Under the pieces are notes generated by a model. It was not told where the DNA came from, did no database searches, and was given only the letters and a program-made list of their open reading frames with translations. Both the position numbers and the translations under genes were made by a program. Positions 8,249-16,714 of a stretch of 64,000 nt of DNA are shown here, in pieces (the first letter of the stretch is position 1; every line of letters starts with the position of its first letter). This DNA comes from Hymenobacter sp. J193 (GTDB lineage: Bacteria > Bacteroidota > Bacteroidia > Cytophagales > Hymenobacteraceae): NCBI RefSeq assembly GCF_024700075.1, contig NZ_JAJONE010000001.1, positions 1,116,001 to 1,180,000 on the forward strand. The letters run 5' to 3'.

Positions 8249-8485
8249 CTACTTGGCGTGTTCTTCGAGGTAGCTGATAGCCTGGCCCACGGTACCGATG
8301 TTTTCGGCCTGGTCGTCCGGGATAGACACGTTGAACTCCTTCTCGAACTCCATGATCAGTTCAACGGTATCCAGCGAGTCGGCACCCAGGTCGTTGGTGA
8401 ACGAAGCCTCCGGAGTAACTTCCGAAGCCTCTACGCCGAGTTTGTCGATGATGATGGCCTTTACTTTTTCTGCGATTTCAGACAT
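8249..8485 (-). CDS. acpP: Acyl carrier protein
   Basis: ACP carries growing acyl chains on a 4'-phosphopantetheine arm. The 78-residue acidic protein has the [13 protein letters not shown] helix-II signature with the modified serine at position 37, in GADSLDT. It lies just before fabF-rnc on the same strand, the conserved order in Bacteroidota. A TTTG about 20 nt before a GTTATTTG sequence in the upstream 70 nt is a plausible promoter. Confidence 0.98.
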   Translation of the reverse strand: MSEIAEKVKAIIIDKLGVEASEVTPEASFTNDLGADSLDTVELIMEFEKEFNVSIPDDQAENIGTVGQAISYLEEHAK

Positions 8486-8604
8486 TTCCGTGGGGGTTTA
8501 AAGAAAACTCGCCACAAATAACACTATCTTCCCTAACATTGTCAAACAAAGACGCAATCTTGTCTGGGCACCGGACGTTGCGTGCAGCCGCCCCGGCCGG
8601 CTTG

Positions 8605-8612
8605 TATCTTTG
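8605..8612 (+). promoter_or_regulatory. -7 box upstream of IPExxxVDY-family gene
   Basis: TATCTTTG, matching TAnnTTTG, 28 nt before the ATG at 8641; a TTG lies about 25 nt further upstream. Confidence 0.65.
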
Positions 8613-8640
8613 CCCCTGACCGCCTAATTCTCTTCTTGCC

Positions 8641-9063
8641 ATGCTCACTCTCGACGTTGAGTACGACTGTGACTTCGACCTGTTCGGCATCGTGTCTTCC
8701 AGCCGGGAACACACCCTGGCCTGGACGCTGAACACGGCCCTGCGCCTGCGCCTCGTAAAACAGCAGGACCTCATCTACGACCTGCTCAGCCGTGGCCGGC
8801 TGGTGATTAGCAATTACTTGCACGCCACCGAAACGCTGAGTTTGCGCCTGCTGCGCAACCGCTCCGTGGATCCATCGGCGCTGAAAAAGCCGTTTTTGGC
8901 GCCTGATATCAAGGAGTATGACTACCTGCTCCAAGTCAGCAACGGCACGGGTAGCTTGGCCGGCGACGAGCTGCTGGCCCGCCTCACGGAGCTGCCGGCC
9001 GTACAGTACGCCTGCCAGTTCGACCCAAATTCTTTAAAATTCAAAGAGAACCTACTCTTTTGA
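8641..9063 (+). CDS. IPExxxVDY family protein
   Basis: A 140-residue soluble protein of unknown molecular function. The family is confined to Bacteroidota and is typically found beside pyk and the acpP-fabF-rnc genes, exactly as here. The name-giving motif is represented by APDIKEYDYLL near residue 88, a divergent version in which Ile, Glu and Val are changed. No signal peptide, membrane segment or catalytic motif is visible. The family call rests on position, length and the degenerate motif. Confidence 0.8.
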   Translation: MLTLDVEYDCDFDLFGIVSSSREHTLAWTLNTALRLRLVKQQDLIYDLLSRGRLVISNYLHATETLSLRLLRNRSVDPSALKKPFLAPDIKEYDYLLQVSNGTGSLAGDELLARLTELPAVQYACQFDPNSLKFKENLLF

Positions 9064-9070
9064 GATTGTA

Positions 9071-9152
9071 GCGCGAAGCTTCCGCGGCGCGCATCGTGGC
9101 CCGGTATTCCTTACATTGGCCCCCACGATGCGCGCCGCAGGAGCTTCGCGCG
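9071..9152. repeat. Long imperfect palindrome between IPExxxVDY gene and pyk
   Basis: Arms 9071-9099 and 9123-9152 pair over about 29 bp with a 4-nt mismatch; the outer block is GCGCGAAGCT and the inner block CGGCGCGCATCGTGG. No T-run follows. It may be a REP-like element or a processing site in a shared transcript. Confidence 0.85.
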
Positions 9153-9215
9153 CCTGCTTGCTTTCATTGAGCCGCTTTTTTGTCACCTGTTACCCGTCAC
9201 CAGTTACCGTCCTGC

Positions 9216-10652
9216 ATGGAATCATTTCCCAAGTACAACAAGACCAAAATCGTGGCCACCGTGGGGCCCGCTTCCAATACCTATGAAAAGCTGGCCACGC
9301 TCATCCGCGAAGGCGTGGACGTGTTCCGGCTGAACTTTTCGCACGGTGCCCACGAAGAGCACCTGAAAGTAATCAACCTCGTGCGCCGCCTCAACAAAGA
9401 CCTGCGCACCAATGTGGGCTTGCTGCAGGATTTGCAGGGTCCGAAGATCCGGTTGGGTGATGTGGAAGGCGGCGGCGTCGAAATCAAGGCCGGCGACAAA
9501 ATCAAGCTGGTCTGTGGCGAAAAGGAAATCACCACGGCCACGCGCCTGAGCACGATTTACCTGGGCCTGGCCCGCGACGTGAAGCCCGGCGACATGATTC
9601 TGATCGACGACGGCAAGATTGAGCTGCGCGTGCTGGCCACCGACCGCGACAAGGAAGTGGACGTGGAAGTAATCTACGGCGGTTTGGTGAAACCCCGCAA
9701 GGGCATCAACCTGCCCGACTCCGACGTGTCGGCTCCGTCGATGACAGAGAAGGATATCGAGGATTTGAAGTTCGGTCTGGAACACGACGTCGACTGGATT
9801 GCCCTGTCGTTTGCCCGCCGCGCCGAGGATATCCGCTTCATCAAAAGCCTCATTGCCGAAAGTGGAAAGGAAGCCCGCGTGGTAGCCAAGATTGAAACGC
9901 CCGAAGGCCTGCGCAACCTCGACGAAATCATTGCCATTACGGATGCCGTGATGGTGGCCCGCGGCGACCTGGGCGTGGAAGTGAAGATGGAGGAGGTGCC
10001 GATGTCGCAGAAGATGATTGTGCAGAAGTGCAACAAGCTTGGCAAACCCGTCATCGTGGCTACTCAGATGATGGAGAGCATGATTACGGCCCCCCGCCCC
10101 ACCCGCGCCGAAACCAGCGACGTAGCCAATGCTGTGATAGACGGAGCCGACGCCCTGATGCTTTCCGCCGAAACGGCCGTAGGCCAGTACCCGGTAGAAG
10201 TTATCCGCTCGATGGTGGGCACTATCCGCAGCGTAGAAAGCCAGGCCGACGTGTACCACCGCTTCTACCCCGTCGACCCCAACTCCCCTTCCTTTATGGT
10301 AGACAGCGTGCTGTCGGCCTCGGTCCACTTGTCGCGCAATACCAAGTCAAAGGCGCTGACCGGCGTGACGCATAAAGGCTACACGGCCTTCCAGATTTCG
10401 AAGTACCGGCCCAAGGCCGACATCTTCATCTTCACCGACAACCGCCCGCTGCTCACGGCCCTGAGTTTGGTATGGGGCGTGCGCGGCTTCTACTACGACC
10501 GGTTCAACAGCACCGACAGCACCATTGCCGACATCAAGTATATCCTCACCACCACCGGCCACCTCAAAGCCGGCGACGCCTTCATCACCACCGGCTCCAC
10601 GCCTATCACGGAGCACGGCCAGGCCAACATGATTAAGGTGACGGTTGTGTAA
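9216..10652 (+). CDS. pyk: Pyruvate kinase
   Basis: Transfers phosphate from phosphoenolpyruvate to ADP, the last step of glycolysis. The start at MESFPKYNKTKIVATVGPAS is the usual N terminus; 478 residues. Active-site motifs are visible: FRLNFSHG (substrate/K+ binding), DLQGPKIRLG, the metal- and PEP-binding region KIETPEGLRNLDEI with ARGDLGVE, and MMESMITAPRPTRAE. The regulatory C domain is present and there is no extra C-terminal PEP-utiliser domain. A strong terminator follows. Confidence 0.98.
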   Translation: MESFPKYNKTKIVATVGPASNTYEKLATLIREGVDVFRLNFSHGAHEEHLKVINLVRRLNKDLRTNVGLLQDLQGPKIRLGDVEGGGVEIKAGDKIKLVCGEKEITTATRLSTIYLGLARDVKPGDMILIDDGKIELRVLATDRDKEVDVEVIYGGLVKPRKGINLPDSDVSAPSMTEKDIEDLKFGLEHDVDWIALSFARRAEDIRFIKSLIAESGKEARVVAKIETPEGLRNLDEIIAITDAVMVARGDLGVEVKMEEVPMSQKMIVQKCNKLGKPVIVATQMMESMITAPRPTRAETSDVANAVIDGADALMLSAETAVGQYPVEVIRSMVGTIRSVESQADVYHRFYPVDPNSPSFMVDSVLSASVHLSRNTKSKALTGVTHKGYTAFQISKYRPKADIFIFTDNRPLLTALSLVWGVRGFYYDRFNSTDSTIADIKYILTTTGHLKAGDAFITTGSTPITEHGQANMIKVTVV

Positions 10653-10680
10653 TTGACTCCGAGTTCAACAACTATGTAAA

Positions 10681-10714
10681 GAGCCCGCCGGATGCATCCG
10701 GCGGGCTCTTTTTT
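10681..10714 (+). terminator. Intrinsic terminator of pyk
   Basis: GAGCCCGCCGGAT (10681-10693) pairs perfectly with ATCCGGCGGGCTC (10696-10708), followed by six T. Confidence 0.95.
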
Positions 10715-10754
10715 CTCAGGCAGGCGCAAATAAACCACGAATGCCTCGCACGCG

Positions 10755-10786
10755 ACAAGGCCCGCAGCTTGCGCCGCGGGCCTTGT
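10755..10786 (-). terminator. Hairpin downstream of rpsT
   Basis: ACAAGGCCCGC (10755-10765) pairs with GCGGGCCTTGT (10776-10786). It lies 35 nt past the rpsT stop. No T-run follows on the minus strand, so termination there may be weak. Confidence 0.65.
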
Positions 10787-10820
10787 CTATACGAGAGCAG
10801 AAACGCTGGTTTGTTGCCGC

Positions 10821-11078
10821 TTAGGCAGCCAGCGACTTCACGAACTTAGCCAGCTTCGATTTGTTGTTGGCGGCTTTGTTCTTGTGAATGATGTTCTTTT
10901 TGGCCAAGCGGTCCAGCATCGACGATACTTTCTGCAGCAGCTCCTGAGCAGCCGAGGCATCGGTAGTGGCGCGCAGCTTCTTGATAGCGGTGCGGGTCGA
11001 TTTAGCTTGGTAACGGTTCAGTACGCGCTTAGCTTCGTTGGAGCGGATGCGCTTGAGGGCCGATTTATGGTTTGCCAT
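10821..11078 (-). CDS. rpsT: 30S ribosomal protein S20
   Basis: S20 binds 16S rRNA in the body of the 30S subunit. The 85-residue, Lys/Arg/Ala-rich protein starts MANHKSALKRIRSNEAKR and contains NIIHKNKAANNKSKLAKFV, both diagnostic of bS20. Its promoter has a full consensus (see 11127-11157) and the gene appears to be a single-gene unit. Confidence 0.98.
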   Translation of the reverse strand: MANHKSALKRIRSNEAKRVLNRYQAKSTRTAIKKLRATTDASAAQELLQKVSSMLDRLAKKNIIHKNKAANNKSKLAKFVKSLAA

Positions 11079-11126
11079 GGGTATGGTAAAGTGACGTTCT
11101 GCTCGAAATCAATTCAATTGGGTGGG

Positions 11127-11157
11127 CAAAGGTAGGGCTTTGGTTTGAATCTGCAAA
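11127..11157 (-). promoter_or_regulatory. rpsT promoter (TTTG-N19-TACCTTTG)
   Basis: On the minus strand TTTG (11157-11154), 19 nt, then TACCTTTG (11134-11127): an exact match to the Bacteroidota primary sigma consensus, about 50 nt before the rpsT ATG. Confidence 0.85.
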
Positions 11158-11279
11158 TACTCCGCCCGAAATAGTGACGCTGCCTGGTCAGCTGCCACCG
11201 CTGAATATAGTATGCATGCCGCCTTTTCCGTATCTTGTCAGGTGGTTACGGGTTCCTGCCGTATGCTTTTCCTTTCTTT

Positions 11280-12269
11280 ATGCCTCTTGTTGCTGCTTCT
11301 GCCTACCAGCCGCCGCTGTATATGTTCAGCGCCCACCTGCAAACCATTGTGCCCAGCCTGTGGCGCACGGTGCCCGAGGTGCGCTACCAGCGGGAGCGGG
11401 TAGAAACCGAAGACGGAGACTTTCTGGACCTCGACTGGTCGCGGCGGCCGGGTGGTGAGCCGGCCGCTGATACCCTGGGCATCGTGTCGCACGGCCTGGA
11501 GGGCAACGCCGACCGGCCCTACGTGCGCGGCATGGTGCGGGCCCTGAACGAAGCCGGCTTCGACGCACTGGCCTGGAACTACCGCAGCTGCAGCGGCGAA
11601 ATGAACCGCCTGCTTCGCTCATACCACCTGGGCGAGACCGACGACCTCGACTTTGTGGTGCGCCACGCCCTGAGCAAGCTGCGCTACAAGCGCATTTTCC
11701 TGACGGGCTTCTCGGCCGGCGGCAACGTGACGCTAAAGTACCTGGGCGAAAAACCGGAGCGCGTGCCTCCACAGGTACAGCGGGCGGCGGTTTTCTCGGT
11801 GCCTACGGATCTGAAGGCCAGCTCCCACCAAATTTCCCGCCTTGAAAACCGGCTGTACCTCAACAACTTCATGCGCACCCTGCGGGAGAAAATCCGGCAG
11901 AAGGCCCTGCTCCTACCCGATCAGGTGGACATTTCGCGGCTGGATGACCTGCGCTTTTTCCCGGAGTTTGATGACCGGTACACGGCCCCCATGCACGGCT
12001 TTAAATCGGCGGATGAATATTACGAGCATGCCAGCTCCGGGCGCTACCTCGGCAGCATCCAGGTGCCCACACTGCTGGTGAATGCCCAGAACGACCCTTT
12101 TCTACCGCCGGCCTGCTTTCCGCGGGACGTGGCCGCCCAAAGCCGCTACGTGTTTCTGGAAACACCCGAAGCTGGCGGCCACGTCGGGTTTGGAGAAGGC
12201 TCCCCGGATGGCAGTTACTACTCCGAGCGGCGGGCCCTTGAGTTTCTGACGGCCGAGGTACCGGCCTGA
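11280..12269 (+). CDS. YheT-like alpha/beta hydrolase
   Basis: A 329-residue cytoplasmic hydrolase of the YheT/ABHD1-3 group. The nucleophile elbow is GFSAGGN (near residue 145), the acid is in NAQNDPFLP and the histidine in GGHVGFGEG. An HGLEGNADRPY motif forms the oxyanion-hole region and the N-terminal HLQTIVPSLWR is typical of the group. The start at MPLVAASAYQPP was chosen because homologous regions begin just after it. The natural substrate of bacterial YheT proteins is not firmly known; some members act on carboxylic esters. Confidence 0.88.
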   Translation: MPLVAASAYQPPLYMFSAHLQTIVPSLWRTVPEVRYQRERVETEDGDFLDLDWSRRPGGEPAADTLGIVSHGLEGNADRPYVRGMVRALNEAGFDALAWNYRSCSGEMNRLLRSYHLGETDDLDFVVRHALSKLRYKRIFLTGFSAGGNVTLKYLGEKPERVPPQVQRAAVFSVPTDLKASSHQISRLENRLYLNNFMRTLREKIRQKALLLPDQVDISRLDDLRFFPEFDDRYTAPMHGFKSADEYYEHASSGRYLGSIQVPTLLVNAQNDPFLPPACFPRDVAAQSRYVFLETPEAGGHVGFGEGSPDGSYYSERRALEFLTAEVPA

Positions 12270-12411
12270 GGCGGGTTAGGGTACCCCGACAATAACAGGG
12301 GCTGCTGGCCGTAGGGCTCCTCCAGGGCAAGCGCCCCGAGCAGCCGAAGCATCTTTGCTTTGCAAAAACAGGTTTACATTCACCGCCACTGCTCACCTAC
12401 CTTTCTTCGAC

Positions 12412-13131
12412 ATGACCAACCACTTACGACGCCTGCTGGCCGGAGCTGCCCTGTTTCTCACGGAGTTTGCTTTGGTGCTGCTGGTGGGCGTATTGGGAGT
12501 GGTCGGCTTTCTGTACATCAGCCGGGAAGTGCTGGACCAGCACGCGGCCCCGTTCGACGAAGCGGCCTTCCGCTGGACGCAGCAGTTTTTTGGGCGGGAG
12601 CGGCAGCAGTGGGTAGAGGGAGTCACGTTTCTGGCTTCCCGCAACTTTATCGTGGTTGCCTCCCTGGCCCTGATTGGCTGGTTTCTGGTGCTACGGCGGC
12701 ACCGCTGGTACACGCTCATGGTGCCGGTGGTAGCCCTGGGTGGCATCTGCCTCAACCTAGTACTCAAAAACATCTACCAGCGCCCCCGGCCGCTGCTGCC
12801 GCTCACTTCGGCCAGCGGCCTGAGCTTCCCCAGCGGCCACGCCATGATTTCGGCCTGTTTCTACGGGCTGCTCATTTACTTAGTGGCCACACATGTACGG
12901 CGGCACCGTGGGCTGCGGGTAGTGCTGATGGTGGGACTAAGCTTACTGATCCTGCTGATTGGGGCTACGCGGGTGTACCTGCGGGTGCACTACGCCACCG
13001 ATGTGCTGGCCGGCTTTCTAGCGGGCATTACTTGGCTGCTGATTGCCATTCCGTTGATTCGGCGGTTGGAAAAAACGATTAGAAAACGTTTTCAGCGCAA
13101 CCCGCAATTAGTTGAAAAACAGGCTCAGTAG
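12412..13131 (+). CDS. PAP2-family membrane phosphatase (copy 1)
   Basis: A 239-residue protein with about six membrane helices and the three phosphatase motifs: KNIYQRPRP, PSGHAMIS and RVYLRVHYATDVLAG. Such enzymes dephosphorylate phosphatidic acid or undecaprenyl pyrophosphate at the periplasmic face. The start MTNHLRRLLAG mirrors the start MRNHLARLLAR of the second PAP2 gene at 13439, so the two are tandem paralogues with tRNA-Leu between them. Confidence 0.92.
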   Translation: MTNHLRRLLAGAALFLTEFALVLLVGVLGVVGFLYISREVLDQHAAPFDEAAFRWTQQFFGRERQQWVEGVTFLASRNFIVVASLALIGWFLVLRRHRWYTLMVPVVALGGICLNLVLKNIYQRPRPLLPLTSASGLSFPSGHAMISACFYGLLIYLVATHVRRHRGLRVVLMVGLSLLILLIGATRVYLRVHYATDVLAGFLAGITWLLIAIPLIRRLEKTIRKRFQRNPQLVEKQAQ

Positions 13132-13173
13132 CGCGCATTCGCAATTTATTTTACCAAAATATTAACCCCTGGC

Positions 13174-13205
13174 TTGACTTTCCCGGAAATAGGCCCGTAT
13201 CTTTG
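13174..13205 (+). promoter_or_regulatory. tRNA-Leu promoter
   Basis: TTG (13174-13176) and TATCTTTG (13198-13205), matching TAnnTTTG, about 50 nt before the mature tRNA end. Confidence 0.75.
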
Positions 13206-13255
13206 CAACATCAAAAGGCTACTCTCCTAAGAGTTCAGGCCCGAGATGAACAGCT

Positions 13256-13340
13256 GCGCTTGTGGCGAAATTGGTAGACGCGCTGTCTTCAGGCGGCAGT
13301 TCCGCAAGGTGTGAGAGTTCGAGTCTCTCCGAGCGCACCA
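13256..13340 (+). tRNA. tRNA-Leu (anticodon CAG)
   Basis: An 85-nt class II tRNA. Acceptor GCGCTTG pairs with CGAGCGC, the anticodon stem CTGTC/GGCAG encloses loop TTCAGGC with anticodon CAG, the T stem is GAGAG/CTCTC around TTCGAGT, and a long variable arm is present. The 3' CCA is encoded. Confidence 0.97.
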
Positions 13341-13342
13341 CG

Positions 13343-13375
13343 AAAGCCGGTCCTTTTCAGGGCCGGCTTTTTTGT
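13343..13375 (+). terminator. Intrinsic terminator after tRNA-Leu
   Basis: AAAGCCGGTCC (13343-13353) pairs with GGGCCGGCTTT (13360-13370) and is followed by a T-run, two nt after the tRNA CCA. Confidence 0.9.
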
Positions 13376-13438
13376 TTTGGCGCCTGGGTGGCCGGGGCGT
13401 TAACCCCATCTGGCCCGCCTGCGTTGAGCACAGAACGT

Positions 13439-14089
13439 ATGCGCAACCACCTTGCCCGTCTGCTGGCCCGCCTGGCCGTACTCACCACCGAAGCGGCGGT
13501 GCTGGGGTTGGTGTTCGGGGCCGCTTTGCTGCTGTTTTTTTATCTCACCCGCGTGGTGTTCGTGGCAAAGTCGGCGGCGCTGGATGGCTGGGCGTTTCAG
13601 CAGCTGGATTCCCTGCGGGCCGCCTGGCCGGGCCTGACGCCCTGGGTCCGGGGCATTACGTTTTTTGCGTCGTTGCCTTGGCTGGTGGCAGCTGGCCTGC
13701 TGATACCAGCCGGGCTGGCCCGCGCCGGCCACCGGCGCGAAGCCTGGGAAGTACTGCTGGCGGTGGCCGGCGCAGCCTTGTTCAACCAGCTCCTGAAGCT
13801 ACATTACCACCGCATCCGCCCCGATTCCGCCTTACTGCCCCAATCCGGCCTGAGCTTCCCTAGTGGCCACGCTATGATTGGCATGGCCCTCTACGGCTGC
13901 TTGGCCTGGCTCCTGTGGCAGCACGGACGGCACCCCATCTGGGCACTGCTGCTGGTTGTTTGGGCCGTCGTCATCGGTCTTACCCGCATCTACCTGCACG
14001 TGCACTACGCCACCGACGTGCTGGCCGGCTTTGCCGCCGGGCTGGTGTGGCTGGCCTTGTTGCGGCTGGCAATGAAGGTAAAAGTGTGA
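13439..14089 (+). CDS. PAP2-family membrane phosphatase (copy 2)
   Basis: A 216-residue integral membrane phosphatase with motifs KLHYHRIRPD, PSGHAMIG and RIYLHVHYATDVLAG. The open frame continues upstream through the tRNA-Leu gene, which cannot be coding; ATG 13439 gives an N terminus aligned with copy 1. It is a likely tandem duplicate of the gene at 12412 and could act on undecaprenyl pyrophosphate or phosphatidic acid. The second half of motif 1 (RIRPD) differs from the commoner RxRPR. Confidence 0.9.
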   Translation: MRNHLARLLARLAVLTTEAAVLGLVFGAALLLFFYLTRVVFVAKSAALDGWAFQQLDSLRAAWPGLTPWVRGITFFASLPWLVAAGLLIPAGLARAGHRREAWEVLLAVAGAALFNQLLKLHYHRIRPDSALLPQSGLSFPSGHAMIGMALYGCLAWLLWQHGRHPIWALLLVVWAVVIGLTRIYLHVHYATDVLAGFAAGLVWLALLRLAMKVKV

Positions 14090-14100
14090 GCTGGTGAGTC

Positions 14101-14249
14101 GTCAGTGCGAGGAGGCACGACGAAGCTATCTGTCCTCTGAAATGTGTTTCGCGTACTTTCACTAAAAAGCCTTTACTCGTTATGCACGATTTCAGGGCTT
14201 AGCACGCTGCCCAGAACGGACTTGCTTTGGCTCTCCCTCACAATGATAC
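14101..14249. repeat. MITE-like palindromic element, copy 1 (diverged)
   Basis: Arms 14101-14139 and 14212-14249 pair imperfectly and match the ends of the elements at 30311-30471 and 62344-62506 (GTCAnTGCGAG... CGAAGCnATCnGTCCT). This copy has the most mismatches. It fills most of the gap between the second PAP2 gene and the GAF gene. Confidence 0.7.
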
Positions 14250-14294
14250 ATTGCCCTCATTGGCACATTATTCACATTCAACTACATCCGCACA

Positions 14295-16631
14295 TTAAAG
14301 CCTCACCTTCACCCGCAGAGCCAGTAAGCCTTTTACCCCTTGCAACTCTTCGAGGCCTAGCTCTTCTACCTCGGGCTCCAGCAGGTTGCGGTCCTGCAGG
14401 TAGTCGATGTACTCCATGTACTCGGCGGCTTCACGGGCCTGGCTGTACACCAGCGCCAGGTGGCCAGGCTGGGTAAGCCGTTCCCCGGTACCCTGCACGG
14501 TAGCCTTATCGATGCGCTTCTTGATGATTTCGTAGCGGATGTTATAGGCTCCGTCCACGTCGAACTGCCGCTCGTCCTGGCGGAAGCGGATGCTAAGCGG
14601 CTGGCCGTGGATGAGCACCAGCTGGGTGGTTTCCAGCGGGAGCGGCAGCTGCTTTTTGAGAACCGCCGTGCGCCGGGTAATTTCTACCATGGCCAGCAAC
14701 TGCCACAGGCGCAGGTTTTTCAGGAAGATGAGGTCAAACGGCTTGTTTTCTACCAGGGAGGCGCCCACATAGATGTTGAACTCCACCCCATCGGTTTTGA
14801 AGCGCTGGAAGTAATGCGGAAACATCTTCTGCGCTTTTTCTTCCTCTTCGTCGAGGTAGTCGCTCACCATGTCGTTGAGCATGGTTACACTCTGCTCGAA
14901 AGCTTTGCGGCGCTTGTATAGGATGCCCAGCTCCGGGTCGATGTGGTTCCAGTACTCGGCAATGACGGGGCGCAACTCCGGCGTATTTTGGGCCAGGTAC
15001 TCAAACAGCGGCTCCACCTGCGTGCGCAACGAGTCAAGAATGGTTACTTCGTCGCCTGTCACCAGGCTCTGGCGCAGGCGGCGCAGGTTTTTGTTAACGT
15101 AGAACTTCAACTCGTCCAGAATAGGCAGGGCCTGCTGCTCGGAGGCCTTTTTAAGGGCCTTGTTAGCTAAAGAGAGCTGCTCAATCAGGTCGGCCTGGAT
15201 GGCTTCGTTGCGGGCCGTACTGCTGCCCCTGATGTCGCTGGAACCGTGCAGCGGGTACACCTCGTGGAAGATGATATCCTCCATTTCAGCGTTTTTATTG
15301 CCGTCTTCCAGCTGGCTGAGCAGGTTGAGGGCCGCGTCGGTAAAGCGCCATTCCATAGTAGGATGAATGGCCGTGAACTTCTCTTTCACAATGGCCTGCA
15401 CCCGCGTCTGGATTTCCTCGGCGTTGCGCTTCACCGCCACCGCAAACAGCGGCACAAACTGGTTTACTTTCTCCAGGCAAAACTCGTCCAGGTCGCCTAC
15501 CTGCGGGGAGCCCAGCTCCAGCAACCCCACCGTATCGTCGCCGTAGGGCAGCAGCGCCAGAATGGCCGAGCGGATGCCCAGGCCCAGAATCTGCTGGCGC
15601 AGGTCCTCGGGCAGGTCGGCGGTTTCTACATTTTCCAGAATCAGCGGCTGGCGGTCTATCAGTAGGCGGGCATAAATCTGCCGGAAGCCGGCGCTGGCTT
15701 CCTGCTGCTTGGCCAATTGCTTGGTGATGAAGCTGTGGTTGATTTTGCGGCCAAAATCCACGAAGGCGCGCTTTTTCTCGTCGTAGGCGGCAATGCCCAG
15801 CTGCAGAAACGGCCGGCCAAACAGCACCCGCAGCTTTTCCTGTATCTGCTCCAGCCGGTCGGAAGCCTGCAGCACGTCGCGCTCCAGCAGGTCGTACTTC
15901 AGCTCCGACAGGATTTCCTGGTCCGTCACGTCTACCAGGTGCATGATGTTGAAGCCGCTCAACTCAAAATGCTCAGGCGGCAGCACTTCCTTCCACACAT
16001 CCAGCCGGTGCAGGTTGTGGCTCAGGTGCTCCACCTGCTCCGGCGTGAGCTCGGGGGGCGTGCCCACTACCTGCACGTCAACAAACGTGGAGTTGAAATC
16101 GAGGCCGTAGTGGCGGTACAGGCCAATGCTGTAGTCGGGCACCGTGAATACAATGGTTGTATTCCAAGGTAGCTGCACGTCGTACACCTTTTCCAGAATC
16201 AGTAGGTACGCCATGCGCGCCATGTAGATTTCCAGGGTGGCCGCGTCCACGTTCAGCGGCTGCTTGATGGTGCTGTTGGCATTGAGCAGCACTTCCCTGA
16301 AACGCGGCGTCTGGTAAAAGCTATAGCGGGTGAAGGGCGGCGTTACGCCGGTAATATCCTTGTTGAAAGAAGCCGGGGGGAACACGGCCAGCATCAGCGT
16401 TTCGGTCAGGTCGCAGCCGTGCACCAGGTCGTGCATATCGGTGATGCAGCCCCGGCTCCAGGTGGCCTCCTCAACCTGCGCCATTACGGCCCGAGCCAGA
16501 GCGGCCGTACCCGCGTTGGCGTCGTGCTGGCGGTTGCTCCAGTATTTGATAAGGGGCTCAAAGCTGAGCGAAGTCTTGAAAGGAAAGAAGCCGGTAGAAG
16601 CCGGGCGTTCCAGCGTGTTCACGTTTGTCAT
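14295..16631 (-). CDS. Large GAF-domain protein of unknown role
   Basis: A 778-residue soluble protein without signal peptide or membrane segments. A GAF-like domain fits residues about 280-430 (FLQLGIAAYDEKKRAFVDFG, then LGLGIRSAILALLPYGDDTVGLLELGS, the strand-helix pattern of a small-molecule sensor). The N-terminal 280 and C-terminal 330 residues match no family I can name; the section with EVYPLHGSSDIRGSSTARNE looks strongly conserved in character. No histidine-kinase, GGDEF or DNA-binding domain is seen, so it is not an ordinary two-component protein. It appears to be transcribed alone or with the lipoprotein gene upstream. Confidence 0.75.
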   Translation of the reverse strand: MTNVNTLERPASTGFFPFKTSLSFEPLIKYWSNRQHDANAGTAALARAVMAQVEEATWSRGCITDMHDLVHGCDLTETLMLAVFPPASFNKDITGVTPPFTRYSFYQTPRFREVLLNANSTIKQPLNVDAATLEIYMARMAYLLILEKVYDVQLPWNTTIVFTVPDYSIGLYRHYGLDFNSTFVDVQVVGTPPELTPEQVEHLSHNLHRLDVWKEVLPPEHFELSGFNIMHLVDVTDQEILSELKYDLLERDVLQASDRLEQIQEKLRVLFGRPFLQLGIAAYDEKKRAFVDFGRKINHSFITKQLAKQQEASAGFRQIYARLLIDRQPLILENVETADLPEDLRQQILGLGIRSAILALLPYGDDTVGLLELGSPQVGDLDEFCLEKVNQFVPLFAVAVKRNAEEIQTRVQAIVKEKFTAIHPTMEWRFTDAALNLLSQLEDGNKNAEMEDIIFHEVYPLHGSSDIRGSSTARNEAIQADLIEQLSLANKALKKASEQQALPILDELKFYVNKNLRRLRQSLVTGDEVTILDSLRTQVEPLFEYLAQNTPELRPVIAEYWNHIDPELGILYKRRKAFEQSVTMLNDMVSDYLDEEEEKAQKMFPHYFQRFKTDGVEFNIYVGASLVENKPFDLIFLKNLRLWQLLAMVEITRRTAVLKKQLPLPLETTQLVLIHGQPLSIRFRQDERQFDVDGAYNIRYEIIKKRIDKATVQGTGERLTQPGHLALVYSQAREAAEYMEYIDYLQDRNLLEPEVEELGLEELQGVKGLLALRVKVRL

Positions 16632-16714
16632 ACAGTCGGGGCTGGCCTGGGCACGCCACTATGTAGCGCCCCGAACCATGCCGGCGTATACGCGAAAAAG
16701 TGGGCGGCGGCTGC

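Noticed and set aside
13262..13438. N-terminal extension of the second PAP2 gene
   Set aside because: It would translate through tRNA-Leu and its terminator; the internal ATG at 13439 aligns with the paralogue.
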